Shown here one piece after another: positions 20,601 to 29,839 of a stretch of DNA of 64,000 bases. Every line of letters starts with the position of its first letter. The stretch's first letter is position 1. Both the position numbers and the translations under genes were made by a program. Origin of the DNA: Mycosarcoma maydis (taxonomy: Eukaryota; Basidiomycota; Ustilaginomycetes; Ustilaginales); contig NC_026489.1 in the NCBI RefSeq assembly GCF_000328475.2, positions 248,001 through 312,000 of the forward strand, written 5' to 3'. The notes beneath the pieces were generated by a model. That model was not told the origin of the DNA. It saw only the letters and a program-made list of their open reading frames with translations, and did no database searches.

Positions 20601-23600
20601 TTGGCCTGTTGTAAGATGCGCAGCACCGACTCGACCCTTTTACCTCCTACCAGTTCATTGCTCGTTACCGGCAGGTCCCAGGAAGTCGAATCGACGTCCG
20701 TCCTAATTGCGAGGGAGGGAGCAGCTCCACCAGATGGCTCCAAGGTCAAATCCACCCCATTGGCAAGATGTTGGAAGCCTAGCATAGAGAAGGTCTGCCC
20801 AAGCGCGTTTGCTTGAGCGGGGGCTACCTTCCCACCATCAAAGCTCGAAGCTTCGCAATCTGCAGCATGGTACTGGAAAGCTCGCAGCCACTGCCCCTCG
20901 TGATGCAGACGCTTGAGAAGCAGCTCCCGCACATCCCCATCCTTGATACCGTAGAATGCATCGGGGTCGTCAATGTTCATGTACGCCTGCTGAAGCAGAT
21001 CAGCTCGGATCTGTGCCTGTGGTGCAAAACATGCCTGTGATTCGTCCTGCTCCCAATTGCCGTGCTCAACGAAAAAGATGGCAGCAGAATAAAGTCCGCA
21101 GGCAATGCAGCGTCTTGCTAGCAAGTTCGTGTCGACTTGGAACCAAAAGCAGACTTCATCTGGCTCCTCTTGTACCGGTCTGAACGATCTTACGGCTAAT
21201 AGAGATTGAACGATCATCGAGCTGCATGTCGGATCCGCGTTCGGGGCGCTCAGCACGTGTTCAAAATGCGTTGCAATCGCAGCACGGTACATCTGGAGCG
21301 AAGATAACTGTCCTTCGAGATCCGATCGACGTCCCGAAGTCCTCTTCCTTCCGCCAGAAGAAGGATTTGTCCAAGCCGGCTCTGTGTCGACAACCGTGAA
21401 GCATAGGAGCAAGACATGGAATAGGGTTTCCGCAGCTACATGGTTCATCGATACAAACTGACCAATAGGCTGGAAGAGATCCTGATTCTTGAAGGAAGCG
21501 ATAGCTTCGCACATGGTTGCCGTGATGCGGCAGATCCAATTGTTGGATGATGCCGAAGCGTCCAGCAATGCTGGCTCCAGGAAGCGTTCTGGGTGAAAAG
21601 GTCCAGGCCGATTCGTCATCGGGCTGATGCTCGGCCGAATACGACCAAGCTCCTCTCGGGTGGTGCTTGGCACCATATCCGTGAGACGGCCCCCAACAAG
21701 GCAAGCGATGCTTCGCAGCGTTTCAAAGGCTCGGAAGCTTAGCTCGAGGGGCAGGCTTTGTGTCAGCTCGTGGATCTTGAGAACTGCTGCAGCTGACAGA
21801 TTGCGTGCCTGACTTGTATCGATCGTGGCAAGATATGTCTCGGATGCTAACTTGTCGCCTTTCGCACCAGCCTCAACGGACTTCCGTGTACGCTGTAACA
21901 GAGCGGGCTCGCTTGCACTTGCAATACAGGCGTATATATCGCTAATAACATCGCTGGGCGAGTCGCCATCTATTCGAGAGGCATGGGTCGCACGAACCTC
22001 GGTCATGCGCTCTAACAGCTTCCATGCGGGACCATGGCAAAACGCCTCGATTTGTGCCTTGCTCGTCTTTTTAAGAACGCTTCGAACTCGTAGCAGAGAT
22101 GGAAGCTGTACAGACATGCGGGGGCACGCCTGGATTGCAAAGGCAATGGTATCAATGTCGATCAGGCCCTCGATTGCGGCTTGTTCTGTCGACGTGCGCT
22201 TGACCGGCCACAAGAGCATCGTAACCGAGGTCGCTATGGATGAAGTCTTAGCGACTGCACGAGCAGCTTCGAGAAGCCAATCGCCGGAGTCGGGTGACGC
22301 GACAAGTTGGTCCGCTATTTCCCTAGACCAAGTGACGATGCATGACACGAGTGCTTCTGGACTGTGCTGGGCCATTGATGAGCGATTGCACGCATACACC
22401 AGAAATGGGCGAAAATCGTCGTGCAGGTGTTGTTGACCAAGCAGCTGTTCAATGCTGCTGACCAAGAAGCATGCGTTGAGCCGATCTGTCCAGAAGCTGT
22501 CACCGCACATCGCAAGGTAGATCCGTAGAGCTGCACTCAGGCGCAGCTGGTCGTTCTGGAACTTGGACGATGCGATGCGGTGGAAGATGTGATGCAGTAC
22601 GTTGTACATGACATCCTTGCGGAATGGCTCAACTCCAAGACTCGGCAAAGTTGAGAGCGTCGCACAAAGGACAGCGCTTGTGAAGAAGGGTCGACTAGGT
22701 TCGTGGAGACCCAGACAAGAAGAGTTACTCGTAGGTGTCAAGCACGACAGTATCCTGCCACTTCGGGCATCCTGCGTTTTCAAGGCTGCGATGGCGAATT
22801 TTCTAGACTCCTCCAAAGAAGAAGCTGGCTCAAAGTACAGAGACAACAAAGTAGTCACAATGAGATCATCTGCACTCGCGATCATTCGAGGCAGCTGTTC
22901 GTGACGGTCGCTCTCTGCGAAGCCAAGCTGAGCCAGCTCCTGCAGTGTCTGGGCGCCAGCAGCAGGCAAATCCGGGCGATCTTGCTGCTGGGCCGACTGA
23001 ACGGCAAATCCCAAGTAAGCGGCGGTTAGGAAGGGTAAGCATTCTTGCAATCCTTGCTGCTGGCTTCGTTTTGTCAACTGCACGAGCGCATCGAATTGGG
23101 TCCTTCCTTCGTGCGTTTGTGCCGCTAGAAGCATGCTACCGCTGGCGGCAAAGGTTGCATCGAGGCATTCGCGTTTGCTCGTGAAGCCAAGCGCTTTCCA
23201 TGGCACCTGCAGCGGGTCGTAATTATTGGTGGCCATGCCCCATGTGATTTGGCCGGCAAAAGCTTGGTAACAGCTCGGAGCGTCGGTAAATCCAAGCCTT
23301 GCTGCAACCTGCGCGAAGAGGTGCTGTACTGTCGTGGGCAACTGTTCGGTCGCCAGAATGATCTCGAGAAGGTGGAACAGCGCTGATTGACGGACAGCTG
23401 AGTTGGCAATTGCGACATTGCTCAGGCTGAGCGCACGTGTCAAGATATGCTGTGGGCTGCTAGAATCGCTGGGGAGGTCGTCACGGAAGTCATTATAGAG
23501 GTGCAACATTTGCTCTTCATCAAACGACGCCGTGTCGAACACGCATGCAGCAAGAGGCGATCCCAAACCACGCACGCGGATGTCGACATCAGTGTTCAAA

Positions 23601-26600
23601 GACAACATGGATCTCCGTGGCGAGAATTTGCTGGCGCGAGCACTGCCCGCCCGGGAGAGGCAGCCTTCCGCGTCCTGTTCGAGACAATCCGCCAAAAACC
23701 TGGCACAGGCCAGTTGCACCTCCCATGGCGATGGCCATTTTGTCCGCCCGATCTGGTCTGCGAAAAAGCTCGCTAGCTTCTGTACCTTGTCAAAAAGATC
23801 TGACTGTTCGTCGAACTCCTCCAACAGCAACGGCACCACGGACCGAAGAGCGCGGATGGCAGCTATACGTGCCACAGGTTGTCGCGCGAATTGGTAGGAT
23901 GCGAGAAGCTCTGAGCCAATGCGATCAAGCGCGTCGACGAGATCTCGCTGGCTCATCCACAGCTTGCCTTTGTTGAGCAATTCGAAAATTACTGGGGCCA
24001 ACGCGATCATCGCATCGACTGGGCACTCGAAGAGCAGAGACACGATGTTCTCATCGCGTTGGGTGTCTGCGCTACTTGTCAGTAATCGAGGCACGCCAGC
24101 GAGGAGATGTACCAGAACGTGCACCGCCATCTCCGTTGATTCGGTCGGAACAGTGGAGCTCGAATTTCTCGCGCGAAGCGTACTGGAATTTCCGCTCTCA
24201 GGCATGTCGTCGAAAGCATCGTGGCGCTTCGATGCGGCAGGAGACGCCGAATCGTTGCCGATATGGCTGCGGCCAAACAAGGCCAGATCGAGCGCTGTTT
24301 CACAGCTCGAGAGCATGGTCTCGAGCATCCCAGCCTCTTGAATCGCTGTCCAGAGCCGCTTTGATCTGTGCTTGGTGCCCTCCTCGGGAGATCGGCTGTG
24401 ACCCTTCTTCATCTTGGCTAGATGGAGTCTAGATGCGACGCCGCTCGCCAAGCCAGGAACGACAAGCAGCTCGTTTGGGGTCGCATCGTCAGTGACAATG
24501 CTAAGATTGAAAGGGTCAAGGAGGCCGAGCTGCGCGAGAACAAAGCTGAAAGCTTGTGCCGGCATGTCCTTCGACTTTGAGACGAGGTTGACAGCCTTGA
24601 CGATGACCTGGCAGGATCGCTTGACACGTGCTGCTGATTCCAGCGATTTAGCTTTCGAGGACAGTTCGACTGCAAGGATTCCTGCGTGAATCACAGAGAT
24701 CGCGGTTTGGAAAGCTATGGCTGGTTTAGTCCCATCATCTAGGCCGACCGAGTTGAGCACATCCAGACATGAGTCGATCTTTTTGTCGAGAATCGCCGCG
24801 ATCCTATCGAAATCTTGCATTGAAAGCAGCGTTGGCTCAGCTTGGTCCGCGCTGATATTGGCAGTGCGCACAACGGCTAAATCAAGTGCAACACTTGAGC
24901 GCAAAGAGAGGTCACGGAGCGGCTGCAGCCTAGCCTGCCGCTTAAGCAGCTGTGTAACATCATCTTCATACGTGACCGGCATGCAGTGATCTGTATGGTC
25001 CAGCTCAGGGCCAGCAATAATGCTGCTAAGGAGACGAAGAAGGTCATGATAGGGCACGAGCATGCTATTGTCTCGGCCTACTGCGACCTGTGTTGAAGGC
25101 CGGAAAGCTTCTGCTGGCGAATAAGCGCTTGCGAACCAAGCCCCCACCTTTCGTCGAGCATCTAGATGGTGAAGCATGCGATTGGAAGTGGTGCGATGCA
25201 AAAGCAGCGTCATGAGATGGCATACACTGTCACAAAGAATCGGCGGACCTTGAAGATCGACTTCGGCGACCAGACGAGTGATCTCGGACTGCAACATTGC
25301 GTTTGGAAGCACCGCTCTCGACAGCATAACGCCGAGCAGGAAAGCAGCGGCACGGCATGTCTCCCGAAATTGGAGCTTGCGTACCGCGATTCCCCAGTCA
25401 TGCAAACCAGGATGCCCCGACGATATACCGTGATCGCGTTCGGCCACCTTCACCGGTTCGAATGCGAGCACGATCGCACCGAGGCCCACCAAGCTCCATG
25501 AGACGAGAACAGGATCTGTATCAGCGACAAGCTGCAGCAGCTCCTTACGTGTTTCGGACAGCGTCGACGAGTCGAGGAGACTGGGTCGGGTTAGCAGAAG
25601 GAAAGTGAGCAGCTGCAAAGCCCCCAGTCTTGCAGCCACACCTGCAGTTGGGGATGAAGTTGTGATCGAGACCTTTTCGATCAGCTGTCGGATGGGGCTG
25701 GAATCTGCAAGGTTATCGGCAGCGCCGGTTGGACTTTTACGTCTTCGCTTCTGAGGACTTGAAGATACTATCTCGGCTCCACGCTTGCCGTTGGATGGCA
25801 TGGCTCGCAGCATGGTGCGCTGAGTCGTCGTCGCGGTGGATGGCGGCTCTTCGGCCTCACCTTGTCGAGCGAGCGCTGGCGTTCCATTCTCAAGTTGCAC
25901 AGGCTCGATTGCGACGAGTAGCTCGATTAGGTCCACTTGCAGACCTATTCGGCACCAAGCTAGCGAAGCTTGCTCGCTCGGAAAAGGCCCAAAGTAAAAT
26001 GCCAAATTGCTAAGGATTGACGACGGACGTGAGGAGCGAGTACCATCTGGGAGTGTCCAATGGAAAGTAAGCGCATCCAATCTGATAGGTTCGAGAGCCC
26101 AGCGGGTCTCGGGATCGCGGAGAAGGGTCTCGTGAATGGATCGAAGGAATGCGGCCGCCTCAGTCCGCTTAGAGAGACGCGCAGCGGGATCCTGAAGTGG
26201 AGCCACTTCAGNNNNNNNNNNNNNNNNNNNNNNNNNNNNNNNNNNNNNNNNNNNNNNNNNNNNNNNNNNNNNNNNNNNNNNNNNNNNNNNNNNNNNNNNN
26301 NNNNNNNNNNNCAGCTGTTTCTTGAGCATGAGATTCTTGGTTTTCCAAAGTGTGAGGACTGTTAGTCGCAAAGCCAGTGATGCCAAGAGTACTTGACATG
26401 GGTAGTTGAGTTCGAGATGTTCGAGCAAAATGTTGAGTCCGGACATAGCTGGCAAGTGTGCGGAAGATTCGACAGGGAAAGTGAGGAAGAATCGGGTGTA
26501 GTCGGCGAGGAGTAAGATGCCTTGACCGGTACTGCCGAGCAGAGGCGCAACGGTACACGCCATGAGATGGCAGAGGCAGTGTGCAGTAACCGCATCCTCT

Positions 26601-27202
26601 AAGCTGAGACCGCGCTGTGAAGCAACCAAGGTTGGAGAGATAGCGAGTGTAGCCAGCCGTTCATCAGGGTCGCTGGTTGCAGCTGAACCATCAAGGTCTC
26701 GACCAAGGAGAATGTCGAAGCACAAGGATGCTGTGGCGCGCCAATCTTCGGGTTCGAGGTGGTCGACATGGTGCTGGTGGCTGAGGATGGCACAGAGCGC
26801 AGAAGTATATGCGGAGGCTATGGGACGAAGAAGCGTGCCGCGGTGGTTCATCATCTGAAGGATGTGCGTGACTAAAGCCTTGACCACCTTACGAGCCAAA
26901 AGGGCTGCGGCTTGTTCGACGAGCGAGCGAAACATGTTAGCCGCGCGCTGCAGTCTGGCGATGGCGATGGGTTGTGCATCAAGGAAGGAACCTTTACGAA
27001 TGCACGCAGCTTTTTCGGCAAGCACACAGGCAGAGAGCGCCTGAAAGACCTTGAGCCACGCCTTTCCGTCTTGCTTTGGATCGAGATCAACCACATTGTC
27101 TGAATCCGAGAAGATGTGTTCGAATGCCTCGAGACCTTGTTGTCGATCCTTGACCTTGTCGCTCCGGATCTTTTCGATGGCTTCTTGCAAGGAGAAAGCC
27201 AT
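17684..27202 (-). CDS. TEL1: Tel1/ATM phosphatidylinositol-3-kinase-related protein kinase
   Basis: A giant PIKK that senses double-strand breaks through Mre11-Rad50-Xrs2 and maintains telomeres. The frame is open for 3172 codons with no intron apparent, interrupted only by 100 N (about residues 297-330). The N-terminus shows the TAN motif of Tel1/ATM (SDKVKDRQQGLEAFEHI, about residues 14-30). A long alpha-helical solenoid follows, then the FAT region. The kinase domain occupies about 2780-3050: KRDDDLRQDAVMQQVF, the catalytic loop GLGDRHVSNMLLD near 2960 and the IDFGVAFDQGK metal-binding motif near 2977. A serine-rich insert separates it from the FATC tail (NDLIQQATDAGHLSAIF to stop). Length is close to ATM (3056). 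Because the gap size is only nominal, true length may differ. Confidence 0.95.
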   Translation of the reverse strand: MAFSLQEAIEKIRSDKVKDRQQGLEAFEHIFSDSDNVVDLDPKQDGKAWLKVFQALSACVLAEKAACIRKGSFLDAQPIAIARLQRAANMFRSLVEQAAALLARKVVKALVTHILQMMNHRGTLLRPIASAYTSALCAILSHQHHVDHLEPEDWRATASLCFDILLGRDLDGSAATSDPDERLATLAISPTLVASQRGLSLEDAVTAHCLCHLMACTVAPLLGSTGQGILLLADYTRFFLTFPVESSAHLPAMSGLNILLEHLELNYPCQVLLASLALRLTVLTLWKTKNLMLKKQLXXXXXXXXXXXXXXXXXXXXXXXXXXXXXXXXXXEVAPLQDPAARLSKRTEAAAFLRSIHETLLRDPETRWALEPIRLDALTFHWTLPDGTRSSRPSSILSNLAFYFGPFPSEQASLAWCRIGLQVDLIELLVAIEPVQLENGTPALARQGEAEEPPSTATTTQRTMLRAMPSNGKRGAEIVSSSPQKRRRKSPTGAADNLADSSPIRQLIEKVSITTSSPTAGVAARLGALQLLTFLLLTRPSLLDSSTLSETRKELLQLVADTDPVLVSWSLVGLGAIVLAFEPVKVAERDHGISSGHPGLHDWGIAVRKLQFRETCRAAAFLLGVMLSRAVLPNAMLQSEITRLVAEVDLQGPPILCDSVCHLMTLLLHRTTSNRMLHHLDARRKVGAWFASAYSPAEAFRPSTQVAVGRDNSMLVPYHDLLRLLSSIIAGPELDHTDHCMPVTYEDDVTQLLKRQARLQPLRDLSLRSSVALDLAVVRTANISADQAEPTLLSMQDFDRIAAILDKKIDSCLDVLNSVGLDDGTKPAIAFQTAISVIHAGILAVELSSKAKSLESAARVKRSCQVIVKAVNLVSKSKDMPAQAFSFVLAQLGLLDPFNLSIVTDDATPNELLVVPGLASGVASRLHLAKMKKGHSRSPEEGTKHRSKRLWTAIQEAGMLETMLSSCETALDLALFGRSHIGNDSASPAASKRHDAFDDMPESGNSSTLRARNSSSTVPTESTEMAVHVLVHLLAGVPRLLTSSADTQRDENIVSLLFECPVDAMIALAPVIFELLNKGKLWMSQRDLVDALDRIGSELLASYQFARQPVARIAAIRALRSVVPLLLEEFDEQSDLFDKVQKLASFFADQIGRTKWPSPWEVQLACARFLADCLEQDAEGCLSRAGSARASKFSPRRSMLSLNTDVDIRVRGLGSPLAACVFDTASFDEEQMLHLYNDFRDDLPSDSSSPQHILTRALSLSNVAIANSAVRQSALFHLLEIILATEQLPTTVQHLFAQVAARLGFTDAPSCYQAFAGQITWGMATNNYDPLQVPWKALGFTSKRECLDATFAASGSMLLAAQTHEGRTQFDALVQLTKRSQQQGLQECLPFLTAAYLGFAVQSAQQQDRPDLPAAGAQTLQELAQLGFAESDRHEQLPRMIASADDLIVTTLLSLYFEPASSLEESRKFAIAALKTQDARSGRILSCLTPTSNSSCLGLHEPSRPFFTSAVLCATLSTLPSLGVEPFRKDVMYNVLHHIFHRIASSKFQNDQLRLSAALRIYLAMCGDSFWTDRLNACFLVSSIEQLLGQQHLHDDFRPFLVYACNRSSMAQHSPEALVSCIVTWSREIADQLVASPDSGDWLLEAARAVAKTSSIATSVTMLLWPVKRTSTEQAAIEGLIDIDTIAFAIQACPRMSVQLPSLLRVRSVLKKTSKAQIEAFCHGPAWKLLERMTEVRATHASRIDGDSPSDVISDIYACIASASEPALLQRTRKSVEAGAKGDKLASETYLATIDTSQARNLSAAAVLKIHELTQSLPLELSFRAFETLRSIACLVGGRLTDMVPSTTREELGRIRPSISPMTNRPGPFHPERFLEPALLDASASSNNWICRITATMCEAIASFKNQDLFQPIGQFVSMNHVAAETLFHVLLLCFTVVDTEPAWTNPSSGGRKRTSGRRSDLEGQLSSLQMYRAAIATHFEHVLSAPNADPTCSSMIVQSLLAVRSFRPVQEEPDEVCFWFQVDTNLLARRCIACGLYSAAIFFVEHGNWEQDESQACFAPQAQIRADLLQQAYMNIDDPDAFYGIKDGDVRELLLKRLHHEGQWLRAFQYHAADCEASSFDGGKVAPAQANALGQTFSMLGFQHLANGVDLTLEPSGGAAPSLAIRTDVDSTSWDLPVTSNELVGGKRVESVLRILQQANDEQDVDEPLSLAIQSQLQLLCSIPAESVTVMRSIQGDLLSLGQIKDWRKASTLLGLEEAVVKFRSVWCRADVGDQFEVAEKILRTRQLLLQAVRQRLQSDQIGDALDRPAEEIARVERLLLVQLSRQAREHEKLQKAINATARAESIEVALGDGANLAREEFAAVLWDQKEHSPAMQLLSQIVDDLGVTTRSTMQQKRRGARLLSLLAQWRATARSQHPREIDGTLFEPALKLLVTPPASEVAKDAEVSAEQSEIAYRWARFAEEHHRGSDMAEIMRLRVYIQRRTEEIAQNQREYDKTSSKTDRGKLLQFQRQAEKILRQDQTRLSELEASRTLFLRRSIAMYARALSSSDVHDDAVARLISLWFENSDNAELNRLLVNCLASIPSRKFVALMHQLSARLTELPDQRDPMAPFQSNLGQLLLRMCQEHPFHCLYAIFALIKTGADTKAASNRSTSRSSLGVPDTLSASSSSPILRSTAAEKIWNHIKRHSSHGKRIRIFEELCLAYVEWAEFDLASRPDRYFQGSGAIKKGALRMPPSGELRLARMRDLDVPVATARLEIDATCKYEKVVSIVRYSETFTTAGGIHLPKISECIGSDGKRYKQLFKRDDDLRQDAVMQQVFRMVNELLKADRRTRERKLVIRTYTVLPLGPQCGMLEFVTNTVPLGEVLIALHAKYRPGDLTPSQARTKMRDAQSLGAEAKLEAFLDVCEQMRPAFGYFFSDAQRMPRDWYETRLRYTRSVSTSSIVGHVLGLGDRHVSNMLLDKESGELVHIDFGVAFDQGKLLPIPELVPFRLTRDIVDGMGMHGVEGTFRRCCEETLRVLRAHQDVIKTVLEVFRHDPLFAWTSNPIKVLRAQEDKEEEEQDSLAATSVERSGTTMGVSRSTPAPTPTLLQARGTASRSTTPFAAPYEATGVLGTDTAELSADRAVTSVMSKLSSSLSIEYTVNDLIQQATDAGHLSAIFHGWQAAL
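26212..26311. other. Assembly gap (100 N)
   Basis: Exactly 100 N interrupt the N-terminal third of TEL1. Both flanks are good TEL1 coding sequence and read in the same frame if the gap is taken as 100. Such round sizes usually denote unknown length, so the residues here are undetermined. Confidence 0.97.
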
Positions 27203-28194
27203 CTTGCCGTGGCTTTCTGATGGCGTCGACCTATGTTATTGTCATACTACAGATGGAGGCGCTCGAACCGATGTGGCCTCGGGGCTAAACGAGCGAAGGT
27301 GGAGACAGTGCCAGCACGCGATGAACAACGATGAAAATGTCCAGATGAGACAAGGTCGTATTTGGCACGTGCGATCGGCAAGTGCGATGACGATGTCGTC
27401 AGCTTGCGCTCTAAGATGATGGCACAAGTCGTGAGTGATAGCCAAACCACAAACGTGAAACTGAGCAGGTGGCCGAGTCACGAGTATGTGATTCACAGTT
27501 GTACTCGTGATTGATGAATCACGAAGTGTGATCTTCTGAAATCACGAATGTGGATCACAATCGTGAATCGTGAATTGAGCCTCAAGTCACGAGTGAGTCG
27601 CACTCACGACTCACGACTCGTAACTTTTCAGGGTCCAAAATCAAACTAATCGTGATATCCCACATACAAACATGAAATTGAATAAAAAAACCAATCACGA
27701 ATCACGAATCACGAATCACGTACGTGACTCGTGAATTCTCAGCTTAAATATTCAGAGATTCGTGATTCTGACATCTGCCTCTGCACCTCGCCCCCAGCTC
27801 AACTCAGGAGTGTTGGTCTCTCGGTGTGAGTCTCGTGACTGTGCGTTGCTTGTCCACTCACAACTAACTTAACTTATCACAACTCGGAAGGCGCTTACAA
27901 ACTCACGCTGCTGCATAGTCGTGAGTCACTCACAGAATTACTCACTCACGACCGCTGCCGCTGCTGCCGCCGCCGCCGCATTCACCGAACAAGCCGAAAA
28001 GCCTCTTTTCTTCACCTTCGGGACCATCCCGAAAAGCTCAAACAAGACTAGCGTCGACTCACGACTCGGTTTCTCCGGAAGCCGGACCCGACGCTCCTAC
28101 TCGTTGTTGAATCACTGCTCTGGATCGTGCTCAGCTCGGTACAATCCGCTCATCACTATTACCATCATCAACGCCACTCAAACGCCAAGCAAAG
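27203..28194. promoter_or_regulatory. Divergent spacer TEL1 / TYR1, densest heptamer cluster
   Basis: About 1 kb lies between two divergent start codons. From about 27430 to 27965 it is packed with TCACGA/TCGTGA copies in both orientations, including three head-to-tail copies at about 27693-27720 and mixed ACTCACGACTC forms near 27600. A GC-rich trinucleotide run (CCGCTG/CCGCCG) follows at about 27952-27980. The remaining ~200 bp before the TYR1 ATG has no repeat and probably is its leader. Confidence 0.6.
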
Positions 28195-29598
28195 ATGGCG
28201 TCGTCAACAGAGATGGACACGCTCGAGATCGGCATCATCGGCATGGGCGACATGGGTCGGCTGTATGCCACAAAAATGAGGGATGCCGGCTGGAAGAAAG
28301 TCAATGTCTGCGACCGTCCTGAAAACCACGAAAAGCTTTGCAAAGAATTGCAAGGTTCCGGGCTGAATGTCTTGCGAGATGGTCACCTTGTCTCGCGGCG
28401 GAGCGACTTTATCATCTACTCTGTCGAGGCTGCTTTCATCGACAAGGTGGTCGAGCAATACGGATCTTCCACCAAGATTGGCTCAATCGTAGCTGGACAG
28501 ACATCGGTCAAAGCGCCGGAGAAGGCTGCATTCGAGAAACATCTCCCGCAGGATACCTACATCATTTCGTGTCATTCCATGCACGGCCCCAAGATTGATC
28601 CCACAGGCCAGCCCTTGATCCTCATCCAGCATAGGGCTCCCGACGAAAAGATGCGACTGGTCGAGAGGATCATGGCCTGCTTCAAGTCCAACTTTGTCTA
28701 CCTCACCTATGAAGAGCACGACACAGTCACCGCCAATACGCAAGCGGTGACACACGCTGCGTTCTTGTCAATGGGAACCGCATGGTGCTGCTCCAACCAG
28801 TACCCGTGGGAGTCGGAGCGCTACCCGGGAGGCATTGAGACGGTCAAGATCAACATTTGCTTGCGCATCTACTCTGCCAAATGGCACGTCTATGCCGGTC
28901 TGGCATTGCTGAATCCAGCAGCCAAGACGCAAGTGACGCAGTTTGCACAGAGCTGTACCGACCTGTTCAAGCTCATGGTTGCCGAAAGGGAGCAGCAACT
29001 CATGGATCGCGTCTTTGCAGCGCGCAAAAAGGTATTTGGATGGGAGAAGGACGAGGAGAGCAACAGCGTCATTTCTCGAACAGGCACCAGGGAAGAACGC
29101 AAGCCCATCCTTATGAGCGACAAGCTGCTCGACCGATTCCACATGGCTGCTCGCAAAGCCACCTCTTTTGTCGTCAACGGTGATGCTGCCGCCGACAGCA
29201 GTGACGCCGCTACCGCTCTGTCTCAATCTCCACCTAACTCGCATCTGTCACTACTTGCCATCGTCGACTGTTGGAGCTCGCTTGGTATCAATCCGTACGA
29301 TCATCTCGATCTGGCCGCAACGCCTATCTTCAGGATATGGATTGGCGTATGCGAATACCTCTTTCGCTCGCCCGAGCGTCTGCGACAGGCATGTCATGCC
29401 GCGGCACGAGATCACAGCTTCAGGGCAGACGATACTGAATTTGTCATTGCTTCTCGCGGATGGGCGCAGGCAGTGCAGTTCGGCAACTTTGACAGTTACC
29501 AGCGACGCTTCGAGGAGACTAGAGGCTTCTTCGAGCACAGATTCCAAGAGGCAGGCGCCGTGGGTGCAGAAATGCTCAAAGTGGTGCTGGCAAACTAG
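28195..29598 (+). CDS. TYR1: Prephenate dehydrogenase (tyrosine biosynthesis)
   Basis: Converts prephenate to 4-hydroxyphenylpyruvate with NADP+, the tyrosine branch of the shikimate pathway. The 467-residue protein has the Rossmann fingerprint IGIIGMGDMGRLYATKM at residues ~12-28 and many Tyr1 landmarks: GHLVSRRSDFIIYSVEA, GQTSVKAPEKAAFEKHLP, CHSMHGPKIDPTGQPL, YLTYEEHDTVTANTQAVTHA and the late NSHLSLLAIVDCW and FRIWIGVCEYLF. An extra low-complexity stretch (about 325-345, alanine/serine/aspartate) sits where fungal proteins vary. No intron is seen. It converges with the SNRNP27-like gene, with 241 bp between stops. Confidence 0.96.
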   Translation: MASSTEMDTLEIGIIGMGDMGRLYATKMRDAGWKKVNVCDRPENHEKLCKELQGSGLNVLRDGHLVSRRSDFIIYSVEAAFIDKVVEQYGSSTKIGSIVAGQTSVKAPEKAAFEKHLPQDTYIISCHSMHGPKIDPTGQPLILIQHRAPDEKMRLVERIMACFKSNFVYLTYEEHDTVTANTQAVTHAAFLSMGTAWCCSNQYPWESERYPGGIETVKINICLRIYSAKWHVYAGLALLNPAAKTQVTQFAQSCTDLFKLMVAEREQQLMDRVFAARKKVFGWEKDEESNSVISRTGTREERKPILMSDKLLDRFHMAARKATSFVVNGDAAADSSDAATALSQSPPNSHLSLLAIVDCWSSLGINPYDHLDLAATPIFRIWIGVCEYLFRSPERLRQACHAAARDHSFRADDTEFVIASRGWAQAVQFGNFDSYQRRFEETRGFFEHRFQEAGAVGAEMLKVVLAN

Positions 29599-29839
29599 AT
29601 GCTTCGGATATGCAATCCCAAAACAATTCAACCCACGTCGATCGACCTTTGCGTTGTGTGCAGATGAACACGGTGTTTTCACACACACGACGTGCAATCA
29701 TAGCTGTTGCGTCACTCGCAACTGCTGATCGCCGAGTGGCAGCTGTTTTGAGATTGAGTTTTGAAATTGCGTACAGCGGTAGTGGTATATAGCTGTGCTG
29801 TCGCTGCATGCGGAAGATACATACACTGGGCGAGCGACC

